From NCBI GenBank assembly GCA_037974665.1, contig CM075771.1, positions 42,640,425 through 42,704,424 on the forward strand: DNA of 64,000 bases, written 5' to 3'. Positions 10,176-23,300 of the stretch are shown piece after piece. The notes beneath the pieces are model-generated. The model was given only the letters and a program-made list of their open reading frames with translations. It was not told the origin of the DNA and made no database searches. Numbering within the stretch: position 1 is the first letter of the stretch; each line of letters starts with the position of its first letter. Both the position numbers and the translations under genes were made by a program. The DNA is from Ehretia macrophylla. Its lineage: Eukaryota > Streptophyta > Magnoliopsida > Boraginales > Ehretiaceae.

Positions 10176-10515
10176 GGATCAAAAGTTATGGGCACTGGAG
10201 CAACGGAGACCTAGTCCCAAGCCCTACGCCCTAGGTTTACGGGCCCAGCCTCTACGTGAAGAGAAGTTTTCTTGCCCAAGGCACCGTGGGATTCGGTAAT
10301 AGATATGTGATGGATTAGGTAGTCGTCCTTTTCGCGGCTCATGACGTACTATCCGGGACGGATAAACAGTGCAAATGAAGAAAAATGTTCTGAAACTGAT
10401 AAAATGTTCAATTTTGGTCTCTGAAAATAGGCGCAGCAGAGCAAGCTTGCTGCCCCCGTCGTAGAGCTCTCGGTGAGCTTTCCAATGGTATGTTGTATGC
10501 CGCATTACTAATTAC
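10176..10515 (+). repeat. First full satellite monomer (reference register)
   Basis: Taken from one GGATC anchor to the next, this unit is 340 bp and serves as a phase ruler: position 1 is the first G of GGATCAAAAG. A partial monomer (positions about 286-341) fills 10120-10175. I see no convincing internal half-length repeat, so 341 bp is the basic unit and not a dimer of about 170 bp. Confidence 0.85.
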
Positions 10516-13500
10516 GGATCAAAAGTTATGGGCACTAGAACGACGGACAGCTGGTCCCAAGCCCCACGCCCTCGGTTTGCGGGCCTAGTCTCTACGTGAA
10601 GTGAAGTTGTCTTGCTCAAGGTGCCGTGGGATTCGGTAGTAGAAATGTGATGGATTAGGTAGCCGTCCATTTCGTGGCTCACGACGTACGATCTGTCACG
10701 GAAAAACTGTGCAAAAAAAGAAAAATATCCCTAGACTGATGAAAACTTTTAATTTTGGCCTCCGAAAATAGCCGCAGCCGAGCAGGTTTGTAGCCCCCGA
10801 TGTAGAACTCTCGGACAGCTTTCCAACGGTTTGTTGTGCGCCGTGTAACTCCTTACAGATCAAAAGTTATGGGCACTGGAGTTACGAAGACTTGGTCCCA
10901 CGCCCCACGCCCTCGGTTTACGGGCCCAGCCTCTACGTGAAGCGAAGTTGTCTTGCCCAAGGTGCCATGGGATTCGGTAATATAAATGTGATGGATTAGG
11001 TAGTCGTCCATTTCGCGACTCACGACGTACGATCCGTCAAGGAAAAGCTGCGCTAAAGAAGAAAAGTGTCCCGAAATTAATGAAAATGTTCAATTTTGGC
11101 CTCTGAAAATAGGCAAAGCCGAGCAGGCTTGTTGCCCTCGTTGTAGAACTCTCAGAGAGCTTTCCAACGGTATACTGTGCGCCACGTAACTTCTTACAGA
11201 TCAAAAGTTATGGGTACCGGAGCGACGGAGACCTGGTCCTATGCCCCACGCCCTCTGTTTGCGGGCCTAGCCTCTACGTGAATCGAAGTTGTCTAGCCCA
11301 GGGTGCCGTGGGATTCGATAAGAGAAATGTGATGGATTATGTTGTCGTCCTTTTCGCGTCTCACGACGTAAGATCCGGGATAGAAAAATAGCGCAAAAGA
11401 AGAAAAGTATCCCAAAACTGATGAAAACATTCAAGTTTGGGCTCCGAAAGTAGGTACAGCAAAGAAGGGTTGTTACCCCCATCGTAGAGCTCTCGCAGAG
11501 CTTTCCAATGGTATGCTGTGCGAAGTGTAACTCCTTACAGATCAAAAGTTATGGGCACCGGAGAGACGGAGACCTGGTCCCAAGCCCTACGCCTTCGGTT
11601 TGCGGGCCCAGCCACTACGTGAAGCGAAGTTTTCTTGCCCAAGGTGTCGTGGGATTCGATAATAGAAATGTGATGGATTAGGTAGTCGTCCTTTTCGCGG
11701 CTCACGATGTACGATCCGGGATGAAAAACAACAAAAATGCATAAAAGTGTCCCAAAACTGAAAAAAACGTTTGATTTTGGCCTCCGAAAATAGGAGCAAC
11801 CGAGCAGGTTTGCTGCCCCCATTGTAGAGCTCTCGGTGAGCTTCCCAACAGTATGTTGTACGCCACGTAACTCCTTATGGATCAAAAGTTATGGGCACCG
11901 GAGTGACGGAGACCTGGTCAAAAGCCGCACGCCCTTGGTTTATGGGCCTAGCATCTACGTGAAGCGAAGTTGTTTTGACCAAGGTGCCGTGCGATTCGTA
12001 ATAGAAATGTGATGGATTAGGTTGTCGTCCTTTTCGCGGCTCACGACGTTAGATCCGGGACGAAAAAACTGTGCAAAAGAAGAAAAGTGTCCCGAAACTA
12101 ATGAAAACGTTCGATTTTGAGCTCCAAAAATTGGCGCAGCAAGGTAAGGTGGCTGCCCTCGTCGTAGAGCTCTCGGAGAGCTTTCCAACGGTAAGTTGTG
12201 CGTCGCGTAACACCTTACGAATCAAAAGTTATGGGCAACGGAGCGACGGAGACCTAGTCTAAAGCCGCACGCCATTGGTTTGCGGGCCCAGCCTCTACGT
12301 GAAGCGAAGTTGTTTTGAACAAGGTGCCGTGGGATTCGGTAATAGAAATGTGATGGATTAGGAAGTCATCCTTTTTGCGGCTTATGACGTATGATCCGGG
12401 ATGAAAAAATTGTGCAAAAGAAAAAAAGTGTCCCGAAACTGATGAAAACATTCGATTTTGACCTGCGAAAATAGATGCAGCCGAGCAGGCTTGCTGCCCC
12501 CATCGTAGAGCTCTCGGTGAGCTTTCCAACTGTATGTTGTGCGCCGCATAACTCCTTACGGATCAAAAGTATGGTCAACAGAGCAACGAAGACCTGGTCC
12601 TAAGCCCTACGCCCTCGGTTTGCGGGCCCAGCCTCTACGTGAAGTGAAGTTCTCTTGCTCAAGGTGTCATGGGATTCAGTAATAGAAATGTGATGGATTA
12701 GGCAGTAGTCCTTTTCGCAGCACACGACGTACGATCCGGGATGAAAAAACTGCGAAAAACGAGAAAAGTGTCTCGAAACAGATGAAAACATTCGATTTTG
12801 GCCTCCAAAAATAGGCACAGCCGAGCAAGCTTTTTGCCCCCGTTGTAGAGCTCTCGTTGAGCTTTCCAACGGTATGTTGTGCGCCGCGTAACTCCTTAAG
12901 AATCAAAAGTTATGGCACCGAAGCGACGAAGACCTGGTCCCAAGTCCCACGCCCTCGGTTTGTGGGCCCAGCCTCTACATGCAGCGAAGTTGTCTGGCAC
13001 AAGGTGTCGTGGGATTCGATAATAGAAATGTGTTGGATTAAGTAGTTGTCTATATCGCGGCTCACGGCGTACAATCCGGCACGAAAAAATTGCGTAAATG
13101 AAGAAAAGTGTCCTGAAACGGATGTGATTTTGGTAGCCGAGAATAGGCGCATTCGAGTAGGCTTGTTACCCCCGTTGTAGAACTCTTGGAGAGCTTTCCA
13201 ATGGTATGTTGTGCGCCACATAACTCCTTATGGATCAAAAGTTATGGGCACCGGAGCGACGGAGACCTGGTCCTAAGCCCCACGCCCTCGGTTTGCGAGA
13301 CCAGCCTCTACGTGAAGCGAAGTTGTCTTGGCCAAGGTGCAATGGGATTCGGTAATAGAAATGTGTTGGATTAGGCAGTCGTCCATTTTGCGGCTCACGA
13401 CGTACGATCTGGCACGGAAAAACATCTCAAAAGAACAAAAGTGTCCCGAAAATGATGAAAATGCTCAATTTTAAGCTACGAAAATAGGCGCAGCAGAGAA

Positions 13501-16500
13501 GGGTTGCTACCCTCGTCGTAGAGCTCTTGGATAGCTTTCCAATGGTAAGTTGTGCACCGCGTAACTCCTTACGGATCAAAAGTTATGGGCACCGGAGACT
13601 TGGTCCGAAGCCCCATGCCCTCGGTTTGCGGGTCCAGCCTCTACGTGAAGCGTAGTTGTCTTGACCAAGGTGCCGTGGGATTCGGTAATAGAAATGTGAT
13701 GGATTAGGTAGTCGTCTATTTCGCGGCTCATGATGTAAGATCCGGCACGGAAAAACTGCTCAAATGAAAAAAAAGTGTCCAAAAACTGATGAAAATGTTC
13801 GATTTTAGCCTCTAAAAATAGGAGCAGCTGACCAGGCTTGTTGCCCCCATCGTAGAGCTCTCGGTGGCTTTCCAACGATATGTTGTGCGCCGCATACTCC
13901 TTACAGATCAAAAGTTATGTGCACCAGAGCGACGAAAACTTGGTCACAAGCCCCATGCCCTTGGTTTGCGGGCCCAGCCTCTACGTGAAGCGAAGTTGTT
14001 TTGCCCAAGGTGCCGTGGGATTCGATAATAGAAATGTGATGGATTAGGTTGTCGTCCTTTTCGCGGCTCACGATGTAAGATCCGGGACGAAAAAATAGCG
14101 TTAAAAAAGAAAATTGTCCCAAAACTGATGAAAATGTTCAATTTTGTACTCTGAAAATAGGCGCAGTAGAGCAGGGTTACTGCCCCCGTCGTAAAGCTCT
14201 CGGAGAGCTTTCCAACAGAATGTTATGCGCCGCGTAACTCCTTACGAATCAAATGTTATGGGCACCAAAGCAACGGAGACCTGGTCCCAAGCCGCACGCC
14301 CTCGGTTTACCGGCCCAGCCTCTACATGAAGCAAAGTTGTCTTGACCAAGGTGCCATGGGATTTGGTGATAGAAATGTGAAAGATTAGGCAGTCGTCCTT
14401 TTCATGGCTCACGACGCACGATCCGGGACGAAAAAATCGCGCAAGAGGAGAAAAGTGTCCCGAAACTGATGAAAACGTTCGATTTTGGCCTCCGAAAATA
14501 GGCGCAGCCCAGCATGCTAGCTACCCCCGTCGTAGAGCACTCGTTGAGCTTTCCAACGGTATGTTGGGCGCCGTGTAACTCCTTACGGATCAAAAGTTAA
14601 TGGCACCAGAATGACAGAGACCTGGTCCCAAGCCCCACGCCCTCGGTTTGCGGGGCCAGCCTCTACGTGAAGCGAAGTTGTCTTGCCCAAGGTGTCATGG
14701 AATTCGGTAATAGAAATGTGATGGATTAGGTAGTCGTCCTTTTCGTGGCTCAAGACGTACAATCCGGGACGAAAAAATAGCGAAAAAGAATAAAAGTGTC
14801 CCGAAATTGATGAAAATGTTCGACTTTGGGATCCAAAACTAGGCGCAACAGAGCATGGTTGCTTCCCCCATCGTAGAGCTCTCGAAGAGCTTTCCAACAG
14901 TATGTTGTGCGCCGCGTAACTCCTTACGGATCAAAAGTTATGGTCACCAGAGCGACAGAGACCTGGTCCCTAGCCCTACGCCCTCGATTTGTGGGCCCAG
15001 CCTCTACGTGAAAGAAAGTTTTCTTGCTCTAGGTGCAATGGGATTATGTAATAGAAATGTGATGGATTAGGTAGTCGTCCTTCTCGCGGCACACGACGTA
15101 CGATCCGGGATGAAAAAATAGCAAAAAGTAAGAAAAGTGTCCTGAAACTAATGAAAATGTTCAATTTTGGCCTACGAAAATAGGCGCAACCGAGTAGGCT
15201 TGCTGCCCCCGCAGTAGGGCTCTCGATAAGCTTTCCAACTGTATGTTGCGCTCCGCGTAACTCCTAACGGATCAAAAGTTATGGGCACCGGAGAAACAGA
15301 CACCTGGTCCCAAGCCCACGACCTCGGTTTGCGGGCCCAGCTTCTACATGAAGCGAAGTTGTCTTGCCCAAGGTACCATGGGATTTTGTAATAGAAATGT
15401 GACGGATTAAGTAATCGTCCATTTCACGGCTCACGATGTACGATCCGACACGTAAAACCTGTGCAAAAGAAGAAAAGTGTCCTGAAACTGATGAAAATGT
15501 TCGATTTTGGCCTCCAAAAAGAGACGCAGCAAAGCAAGCTTGTTGCCCCCGTTGTAGAACTCTCGTAGAGCTTTCCAATGGTATTCTGTGCGTCGCGTAA
15601 CTCCTTTCGAATCAAAATTTATGGGCACAAAAGCGACGGAGACATGGTCCTAAGCCCGACGCCCTCGGTTTGCGGGCCCAGCCTCTGCGTGAAGCGAAGT
15701 TGTCTTGTCCAAGGTACAATGGGATTCGGTAATAGAAATGTGATGGATTAGGTAGTCATCCATTTCGCGGCTCACGATGTATGATCCGACACGTAAAAAT
15801 TGTGCAATAGAAGAAAAGTGTCCCGAAACTTATGAAAACGTTCAATTTTGACCACTGAAAATAGGGGCAACCGAGCAAGCTTGCTACCCCCGTTGTAGAA
15901 CTCTCGGAGAGCTTTGCAACAGTATGCTGTGCGACATGTAAATCCTTACGGATCAAAAGTTATTGGAACCAGAGCGACGGAGACCTGGTCCCAAGCCCCA
16001 CGCCCATGGTTTGCAGGACCAGCCTCTACGTGAAGCGAAGTTGTGTTACCCAAGGTGTCGTGGGATTCGGTAATAGAAATATGGTGGATTAGGTGGTCGT
16101 CTTTTTCACGGCACACGACGTAAGATCTGGGACGGATAAACAGCGCAAAAGAAGAAAAGTGTCCTGAAACTAATTAAAACGTTCAATTTTGGGCTCCGAA
16201 AATAGAAGCAGCAAAGCAGGGTTGCTACCCCCATCGTAAAGTTCTCGAAGACCTTTCCAACGGTATGCTGTGCACCGCGTAACTCCTCACGGATCAAAAG
16301 TTATGGGCACCGGAGCGATGGAGACCTGGTCCTAAGCCCCATGCTCTTGGTTTGCGGGCCCAGCCTCTATGTAAAGTGAAGTTGTCATGCCCAAGGTGCC
16401 ATGGGATTCGGTAATAGAAATGTGATGGATTAGGTTGTCTTCCTTTTCCCGGCTCACGACGTAAGATCCGGGATGAAAAAACAGGGCAAAAGAAGAAAAG

Positions 16501-19500
16501 TGTCCCGAAACTGATGAAAATGTTCGATTTTGGGCTCCGAAAATAGGCGCAGCATAGCAGGGTTGTTGCCTCCGTTGTAGAGCTCTCAAAGAGCTTTCCA
16601 ACAGTATGTTGTACGCCGCGTAACTCCATATGGATCAAAAGTTATGGGCACCGGAGCGATGGAGACGTGGTCCCAAGCCCCACGCCCTCGGTTTATGGGC
16701 CCAGCCTCTACGTGAAGCGAAGTTGTCTTGCCCAAGGTGTCGTGGGATTCGGTAATAGAAATGTGATGGATTAGGAAGTCATCCTTTTCGCGGCTCACGA
16801 CGTACGATCCGGGACGAAAAAATAGCCAAAAACCAAAAAAGTGTCCCGAAACTGATGAAAACGTTCAAAAACTGGCGCAGTCGCGCAGGCTTACTGCCTT
16901 CATCGTAAAGCTCTCGGAGAGATTTCCAATGGTATGTTGTACGCCGCGTAAATCCTTACGGATCAAAAGTTATGGGCACGGGAGCGACGGAGACCTGGTC
17001 CCAAACCCCATGACCTCGGTTTGTACGCCAAGCCTCTATGTGAAGCGAAGTTGTCTTACCTAGGGTGCCGTGGGATTCGGTTACAGAAATGTGATGGATT
17101 AGGTAATCGTCCATTTCGCGGCTTACGACGTACGATCCGACAGGAAAAAACTGCGCAAAAGAAGAAAACTATCCCGAAACTGATGAAAACATTCGATTTT
17201 AGCCGTTGAAAAGAGGCGTAACCAAGAACCCTTGGTGCCCCCATTGTAGAACTCTCGGAGAGCTTTCCAATGGTATGCTGTGCGCCGCGTAACTCCATAT
17301 GGATCAAAAGTTATGAGAACCGGAGCGACGGAGACCTAGTCCCAAGCCCCATGCCCTCGGTTTGCGGGCCCAGCCTATACGTGAAGCGAAGTTGTTTTGC
17401 CCAAGGTGCCATGGGATTCGGTAATAGAAATGTGATGGATTAGGATGTCGTCCTTTTCGCGGCTCACGACGTAAGATCTAGTACGAAAAAATAGTGCAAA
17501 AGAAGAAAGTGTCCTGAAACTGATGAAAACGTTTGATTTTGGGCTCCAAAACTAGGCACAGCAGAGCAGGGTTGTTGTCCGTCGTGTAACTTCCTACGGA
17601 TCAAAAGTTATGGGCACCAGAGCGACGGACACCTGGTCCCAAGCCCCATTCCCTCAGTTTGCATGCCCAGCGTTTACGTGAAGCGAAATTGTTTTGCCCA
17701 AGGTGCCGTGGGATTCGGTAACAGAAATGTGATGGATTAGGTAGTCGTCCTTTTCGCGGCTTACGACATAAGATCCGGGACGAAAAAATAGCGCAAAAGA
17801 AGAAAAGTGTCCCGAAACTGATGAAAACGTTCGATTTTGAGCTCCGAAATTAGGAGCAGCAAAGCAGGGTTGCTGCCCCCATCGTAGAGCTCTCGAAGAG
17901 CCTTGCAACGGCACCACGCCCTCGGTTTACGGGCCCAACCTCTACATGAAGCGAAGTTGTTTTGCCCAAGGTGCAGTGGGATTCGGTAAAAGAAATGTGA
18001 TGGATTCGGTTGTCGTCCTTTTCGCGGCTCACGACGTAAGATCCGGGATGAAAAAATAGCGCAAAAGAAGAAAATTATCCTAAAACTGATGAAAACATTC
18101 GCTTTTGAGCTCCAAAAATAGGCGCAGCCAACTAGGATTGCTGCCCCCGTCGTAGAGCTCTTCGAGAGCTTTTCAACGGTATGTTGTGCACCGTGTAACT
18201 CCTTACAGATCAAAAGTTATGGGCACTGGAGCGACGGAGATCTGGTCCCAAGCCCCACACCCTTGGTTTGCGAGCGCAGCCTCTACGTGAAGCGAAGTTG
18301 TTTTGCCAAGGTGCCATGGGATTCGGTAATAGAAATGAGGTGGATTAGGAAGTCGTCCTTTTCGCGGCTCACCATGTAAGATCCGAGACGGAAAAATAGT
18401 GCAAAAGAAGAAAAGTGTCTCGAAACTGATGAAAATGTTTGATTTTAGGCTTCGAAAATAGGCGCAGCAAAGCAGGGTTGCTGCCTATGTCGTAGAGCTC
18501 TCGGAGAGATTTCCAATGGTATGTTGTGCGCTGCGTAACTCCTTATAGATCAAAAGTTATGGGCACCGGAGCGATAGAGACCTGATCCCAAACCCCATGC
18601 CCTCGGTTTCCGGGCCCAGCCTCTACATGAAGCAAAGTTGTCTTGCCCAAGGTGCCGTGGGATTCGGTCATAGAAATGTGATGGATTAGGTGCTCGTCCC
18701 TTTCGCGGCTCACGGCGTACGATCCGGGACGGAAAAACAGCGCAAAAGAAGAAAATTGTCTTTAAACAAATGAAAACGTTCGATTTTGGGCTCCGAAAAT
18801 TGTAGCAGCAGAGCAGGGTTGCTGCCCCTGTCGTAGAACTCTTCGAGAGATTTCTAACTGTATTCTGTGTACCGCATAACTCCTTACGGACGAAAAGTTA
18901 TGGGCACTGGAGCGACGGAGACCTTATCCCAAGCCTCACGCCCTCGGTTTACGAGCCCAGCCTCTACGTGAAGCGAAGTTGTCTTGCCCAAGGTGCCATG
19001 GGATTTGGTAATAGAAATGTGGTGGATTAGGTAGGCATCCTTTTCGCTGCTGACGACATAAGATCCGGGACGGAAAAACAGCGCAAAAGAAGAAAAGTAT
19101 TTCGAAACTTAAGAAAATGTTCGATTTTGTGCTCCGAAAATAGGCACAGCCAAGAAGGCTTGCTTCCTTCGCCGTGGAGCTCTCGGAGAACTTTCCAACG
19201 GTATGCTGTGCGCCGCGTAACTCCTTACGGATTAAAAGGTATAGGCACCGGAACGATAGAGACCTGGTCCCAACCCCCAATGCCTCGATTTTCGAGCCTA
19301 ACCTCTACATGAAGCAAAGTTGTCTTGCCCAAGGTACCGTCGGATTCGGTAATAGAAATGTGATGGATTTGGTAGTCCTCCTTTTCGCGGCTCACGACGT
19401 ATGATCCGGGAAAGAAAAATAGCACAAATGAAGAAAAGTTTCTCGAAACTAATGAAAATGTTTGAATTTGGCCTCCAAAAATAGGCGCAGCCGAGTAGGC

Positions 19501-20350
19501 TCTATGCCCCTATCGTAGAACTCTCGGAGAGCTTACCAACGGTATGTTGTGCGCCGCGTAACTCCTTACGGATCAAAAGTTATGGGCACCGGAGCGACAG
19601 AGACCTAGTCCTAAGCCCTACGCCCTCTATTTGCTGGCCCAGCCTCTACGTGAAGTGAAGTTGTCTAGCCCAAGGTGTCGTGGCATTCGGTAATAGAAAT
19701 GTGAGGGATTAGATAGTCGTCCCTTTTGCGACTCACGACGTATGATCTGGGAGAAAAAACAGCGCAAAAGAATAAAAGTGTCCCAAAACTGATGAAAACG
19801 TTTGATTTTGGGCTCCGAAAATAGGCGCAGCAGAGCATGGTTGCTGCCCCCATTGTAGAGCTCTCGAAGAGCCTTCCAACGGTATGCTGCGGGCTACGTA
19901 ACTCCTTACGGATCAAAAGTTATGGGCATCGGAACGAGGGAGACCCGGTCTCAAGCCCCACACCCTCGATCTGCGGACCCAGCCTCTACGTGAAGCGAAG
20001 TTGTCTTGCCCAAGGGGCTGTGGGATTCGGGAAAAGAAATGTGATGGATTAGGTTGTCTTCCTTTTCGCGCCACAAGACGTAAGATACGGGATGGAAAAA
20101 CAGCACAAAAGAAGAAAACTGTCCCAAAACTGATGAAAATGTTGCATTTTGGGCTCCAAAACTAGGTGTAGCAAAGAAGGGATGCTGCCCCCGTCGTAGA
20201 GCTCTCGGAGAACATTCCAACGGTATGTTGTGCGCCGCTTAACTCCTTAAGGATCAAAAGTTATGGGCACCGGAGCGACGGAGGCTTGGTCCCAAGCCCC
20301 ACGCCCTCGGTTTGCGGGGCCAGCCTCTACATGAAGCGAAGTTGTCTTGC
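10500..20350 (+). repeat. Long-range satellite segment A1 (duplicated as A2)
   Basis: Rare variants occur in the same order here and in 21600-34500. Examples: CCCCCGATGTAGA (about 10795 and 21875); ATGCAGCGAAG with a CACAAGG context (12978 and 24397); the GGATCCAAAAC word (14828 and 26250); CTCCTAACGG (about 15262 and 26687); the 297-bp monomer (17301 and 28392); GAGGTGGATTAGG (18330 and 32519); TAGGCTCTRTGCCCC (19500 and 33684). Offsets grow from 11.08 to 11.42 to 14.19 kb through tandem gains in the second copy. Borders are approximate. Confidence 0.7.
17301..17597 (+). repeat. 297-bp short monomer, copy 1
   Basis: Anchor-to-anchor distance is 297 instead of 341 bp. The piece normally holding the AGCTCT...AGAGCT dyad and the start of CTTTCCAACGG is absent, so GGGTTGTTG runs directly into TCCGTCGTGTAAC. 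The same form recurs at 28392 and 30052. Confidence 0.85.
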
Positions 20351-23300
20351 CCAAGGTGCCATGGGATTCAGTAATAGAAATGTGATGGATTTGGTAGTCG
20401 TCCTTTTCACGGCAAACGACGTATGATCCGGGATAGAAAAATAGTGAAAAATAAGAAAATTGTCCCAAAACTGATGAAAACATTCAATTTTGGATGCCGA
20501 AAATAGGTGCAGCCGAGCAGGCTTGCTGCCCCAGTCGTAGAGCTCTCGGTGAGCTTTCCAATTGTTTGTTGTGCGTCGCGTAACTCCTTACGGATCAAAA
20601 GTTATGGGCACCAGAGCGACGGAGACCTGGTCCCAAGCCCCACGTCCTCGGTTTACGGGCACAACCTCTACTTGAAGCAAAGTTGTCTTACCCAAGCTGC
20701 CGTGGGATTCGGTAATAATAATGTGATGGATTAAATAGTCGTCCATTTCGTAGCTTACGACGTAAGATCCGGCATGAAAAAACTGCTTAAAAGAAGAAAA
20801 ATGTCCCGAAACTGTTGAAAACGTTCGATTTTTGCCTCCCAACAGGCTTGCTGCATTCGTTGTAGAAGTCTCAGAGAGATTTCCAACAATATGATATGCG
20901 CCGCGTAACTCCTTACGGATCAAAAGTTGGGCATCGGAGCGTCGGAGACCTGGTCCCAAGCCCCACGCCCTCGATTTGCGGGACCAGCCTCTACGAGAAA
21001 CAAAGTTGTCTTCCCCAAGGTGCCATGGGATTCGGTAATAGAAATGTGATGAATTAGGTAGTCGTCCATTTCGCGGCTCACGATGTACGATCCAGCACGG
21101 AAAAATTGCGGAAAGAAAAGAAAAGTCTCCTGAAACTGATGAAATTGTTCAATTTTGGGCTCCGAAAATAGGCGCAGCAAAGCAGGGTTGCTGCCCCCAT
21201 CGTAGAGCTCTCGGAGAGCTTTCTAACGGTATGTTGTGCGTCGCGTAACTCCTTACGGATCAAAAGTTATGGGCACCAGAGTGACGGAGACCTGGTCTCA
21301 AGCCGCACGCCCTCGATTTGCGGGCCCAGCCTCTACGTGAAGCAAAGTTTTCATGACCAAGGTGCCGTGGGATTTGGTAATAGAACTGTGATGGATTAGG
21401 TAGTCATCCTTTTCGCGGCTGACGACATACGATCCGAGATGAAAAAACAGCGCAAAAGAAGAAAAGTATCTCAAAACTGATGAAAACGTTCGATTTTGGC
21501 CTCCGAAAAAAGGCGCAGTAGAGTAGGCTTGCTATCCCTGTCGTAGAGCTCTCGGTGAGCTTTCCAACAGTATGTTGTGCGCTGCGTTACTCTTTACGGA
21601 TCAAAAGTTATGGGCACTGGAGCGACGGACACCTGATCCCAAGCCCCACACCCTCGGTTTGCGGGCCCAGTCTCTCCGTGAAGTGAAGTTGTCTTGCCCA
21701 AGGTGCCGTGTGATTCGGTAGTAGAAATGTGATGGATTAGTTAGCCGTCCATTTCGCGGCTCACGACGTACGATCTGATACGAAAACATTGTGCAAAAAA
21801 AGAAAAACATCCTAAAACTGATTAAAACTATAAATTTTGGCCTCCAAAAATAACCGCAGCCGAGCAGGTTTCTAGCCCCCGATGTAGATCTCTCGGACAA
21901 CTTTCCAACGGTAAGTTGTGCGCCGTGTAACTCCTTACAAATCAAAAGTTATGGGCACCGGAGTTACAGAGACTTGGTCCCAAACCCCACGCCCTCGGTT
22001 TGCGGGCCCAGCCTCTACATGAAGCGAAGTTGTCTTGCCCGAGGTGCCATGGGATTCGGTAACAGAAATGTGATAGGTTAGGTAGTCATCCTTTTCGCGT
22101 CTCATGACATACGATACAGGATGGAAAAACATTGCAAAAGAAGAAAAGTGTCTCGAAACTGATGAAAATATTTGATTTTGGGATCCAAAACTAGGCGCAG
22201 CGAAGCATGGTTACTGCACCTATCGTAGAGCTCTCGAAAAGCTTTCCAATGGTATGCTATGCGCCATGTAACTCCTTACAGATTAAAAGTTATGGGAACC
22301 GCAGCGACGGAGACCTGGTCCCAAGGCCCATGCCCTCGGTTTGTGGGCTCAGCCTCTACGTGAATCGAAGCTGTCTTGCCCAAGGTGCCATGTGATTCGG
22401 TAAGAGAAATGCGATGGATTAGGTTGTGGTCCTTTTCGCGTCTTACGACGTAAGGTCTAGGACGAAAAAACAGCGCAAAAGAAGAAAAGTATCTTGAAAC
22501 TGACGAAAACGTTTGAGTTTGGGCTCCAAAAATAGACGCAGCAGAGAAATGTTGCTGCCTCCGTCGTAGAGCTCTCGGAGAGGTTTCCAACGGTAAGTTG
22601 TGCGAAGCGTAACTCCTTACGGATCGAAAGTTATGGGCATCGGAGAGACGGAGACCTGGCCCCAAGCCCCACACCCTCAGTTTGCGAGCCCAGCCTCTAC
22701 TTGAAATGAAGTTGTCTTGCCCAAGGTGTTGTGGGATTTGGTAATAGAAATGTGATGGATTAGGTAGTCTTCCTTTTCGCGACTCACGACATACGATCCG
22801 GACAAAAAAATAGCAAAATTGCAGAAAAGTGTCCCGAAACTGAAGAAAATTTTTGATTTTGGCCTATGAAAATAGCAGCAACCGAGCAGGTTTGCTACCC
22901 CCGTCGTAGAGCTCTCAATGAGCTTTCCAACGGTATGTTGTGCTCCACGTAACTCCTTACGGATCAAAAGTTATGGGCACCGTAGTAACGGAGACCTGGT
23001 CCCAAGCCGCACGCCCTTGGTTTGCGGGCCCAGGCTCTACGTGAAGCAAAGTTGTTTTGACCAAGGTGCCTTGGGATTCGGTAATAAAAATGTGATGGAT
23101 TAAGTTGTCGTCCTTTTTGCAGCTCACGATGTAAGATCCGGGACAAAAAAATAGCACAAAAGAAGAAAAGTGTCCCGAAACTGATGACAACGTTCAATTT
23201 TGGGCTCCAATAATAGGCGCAGCTAAGTAGGGTTGCTGCCCCCGTCGTAGAGCACTTCAAGAGCTTTCCAACGGTATGCTGTGCGCCGCGTAACTCCTTA

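Noticed and set aside
10176-10515. Monomer as a dimer of about 170-bp units
   Set aside because: Comparing the two halves by eye shows no convincing shared order of words, so 341 bp is taken as the basic unit.
10176-10515. CENP-B-box-like sequence in the monomer
   Set aside because: TTCGGTAATAG and GTTCGATTTTGG were compared with the NTTCGNNNNANNCGGGN core, and the required downstream bases do not fit.
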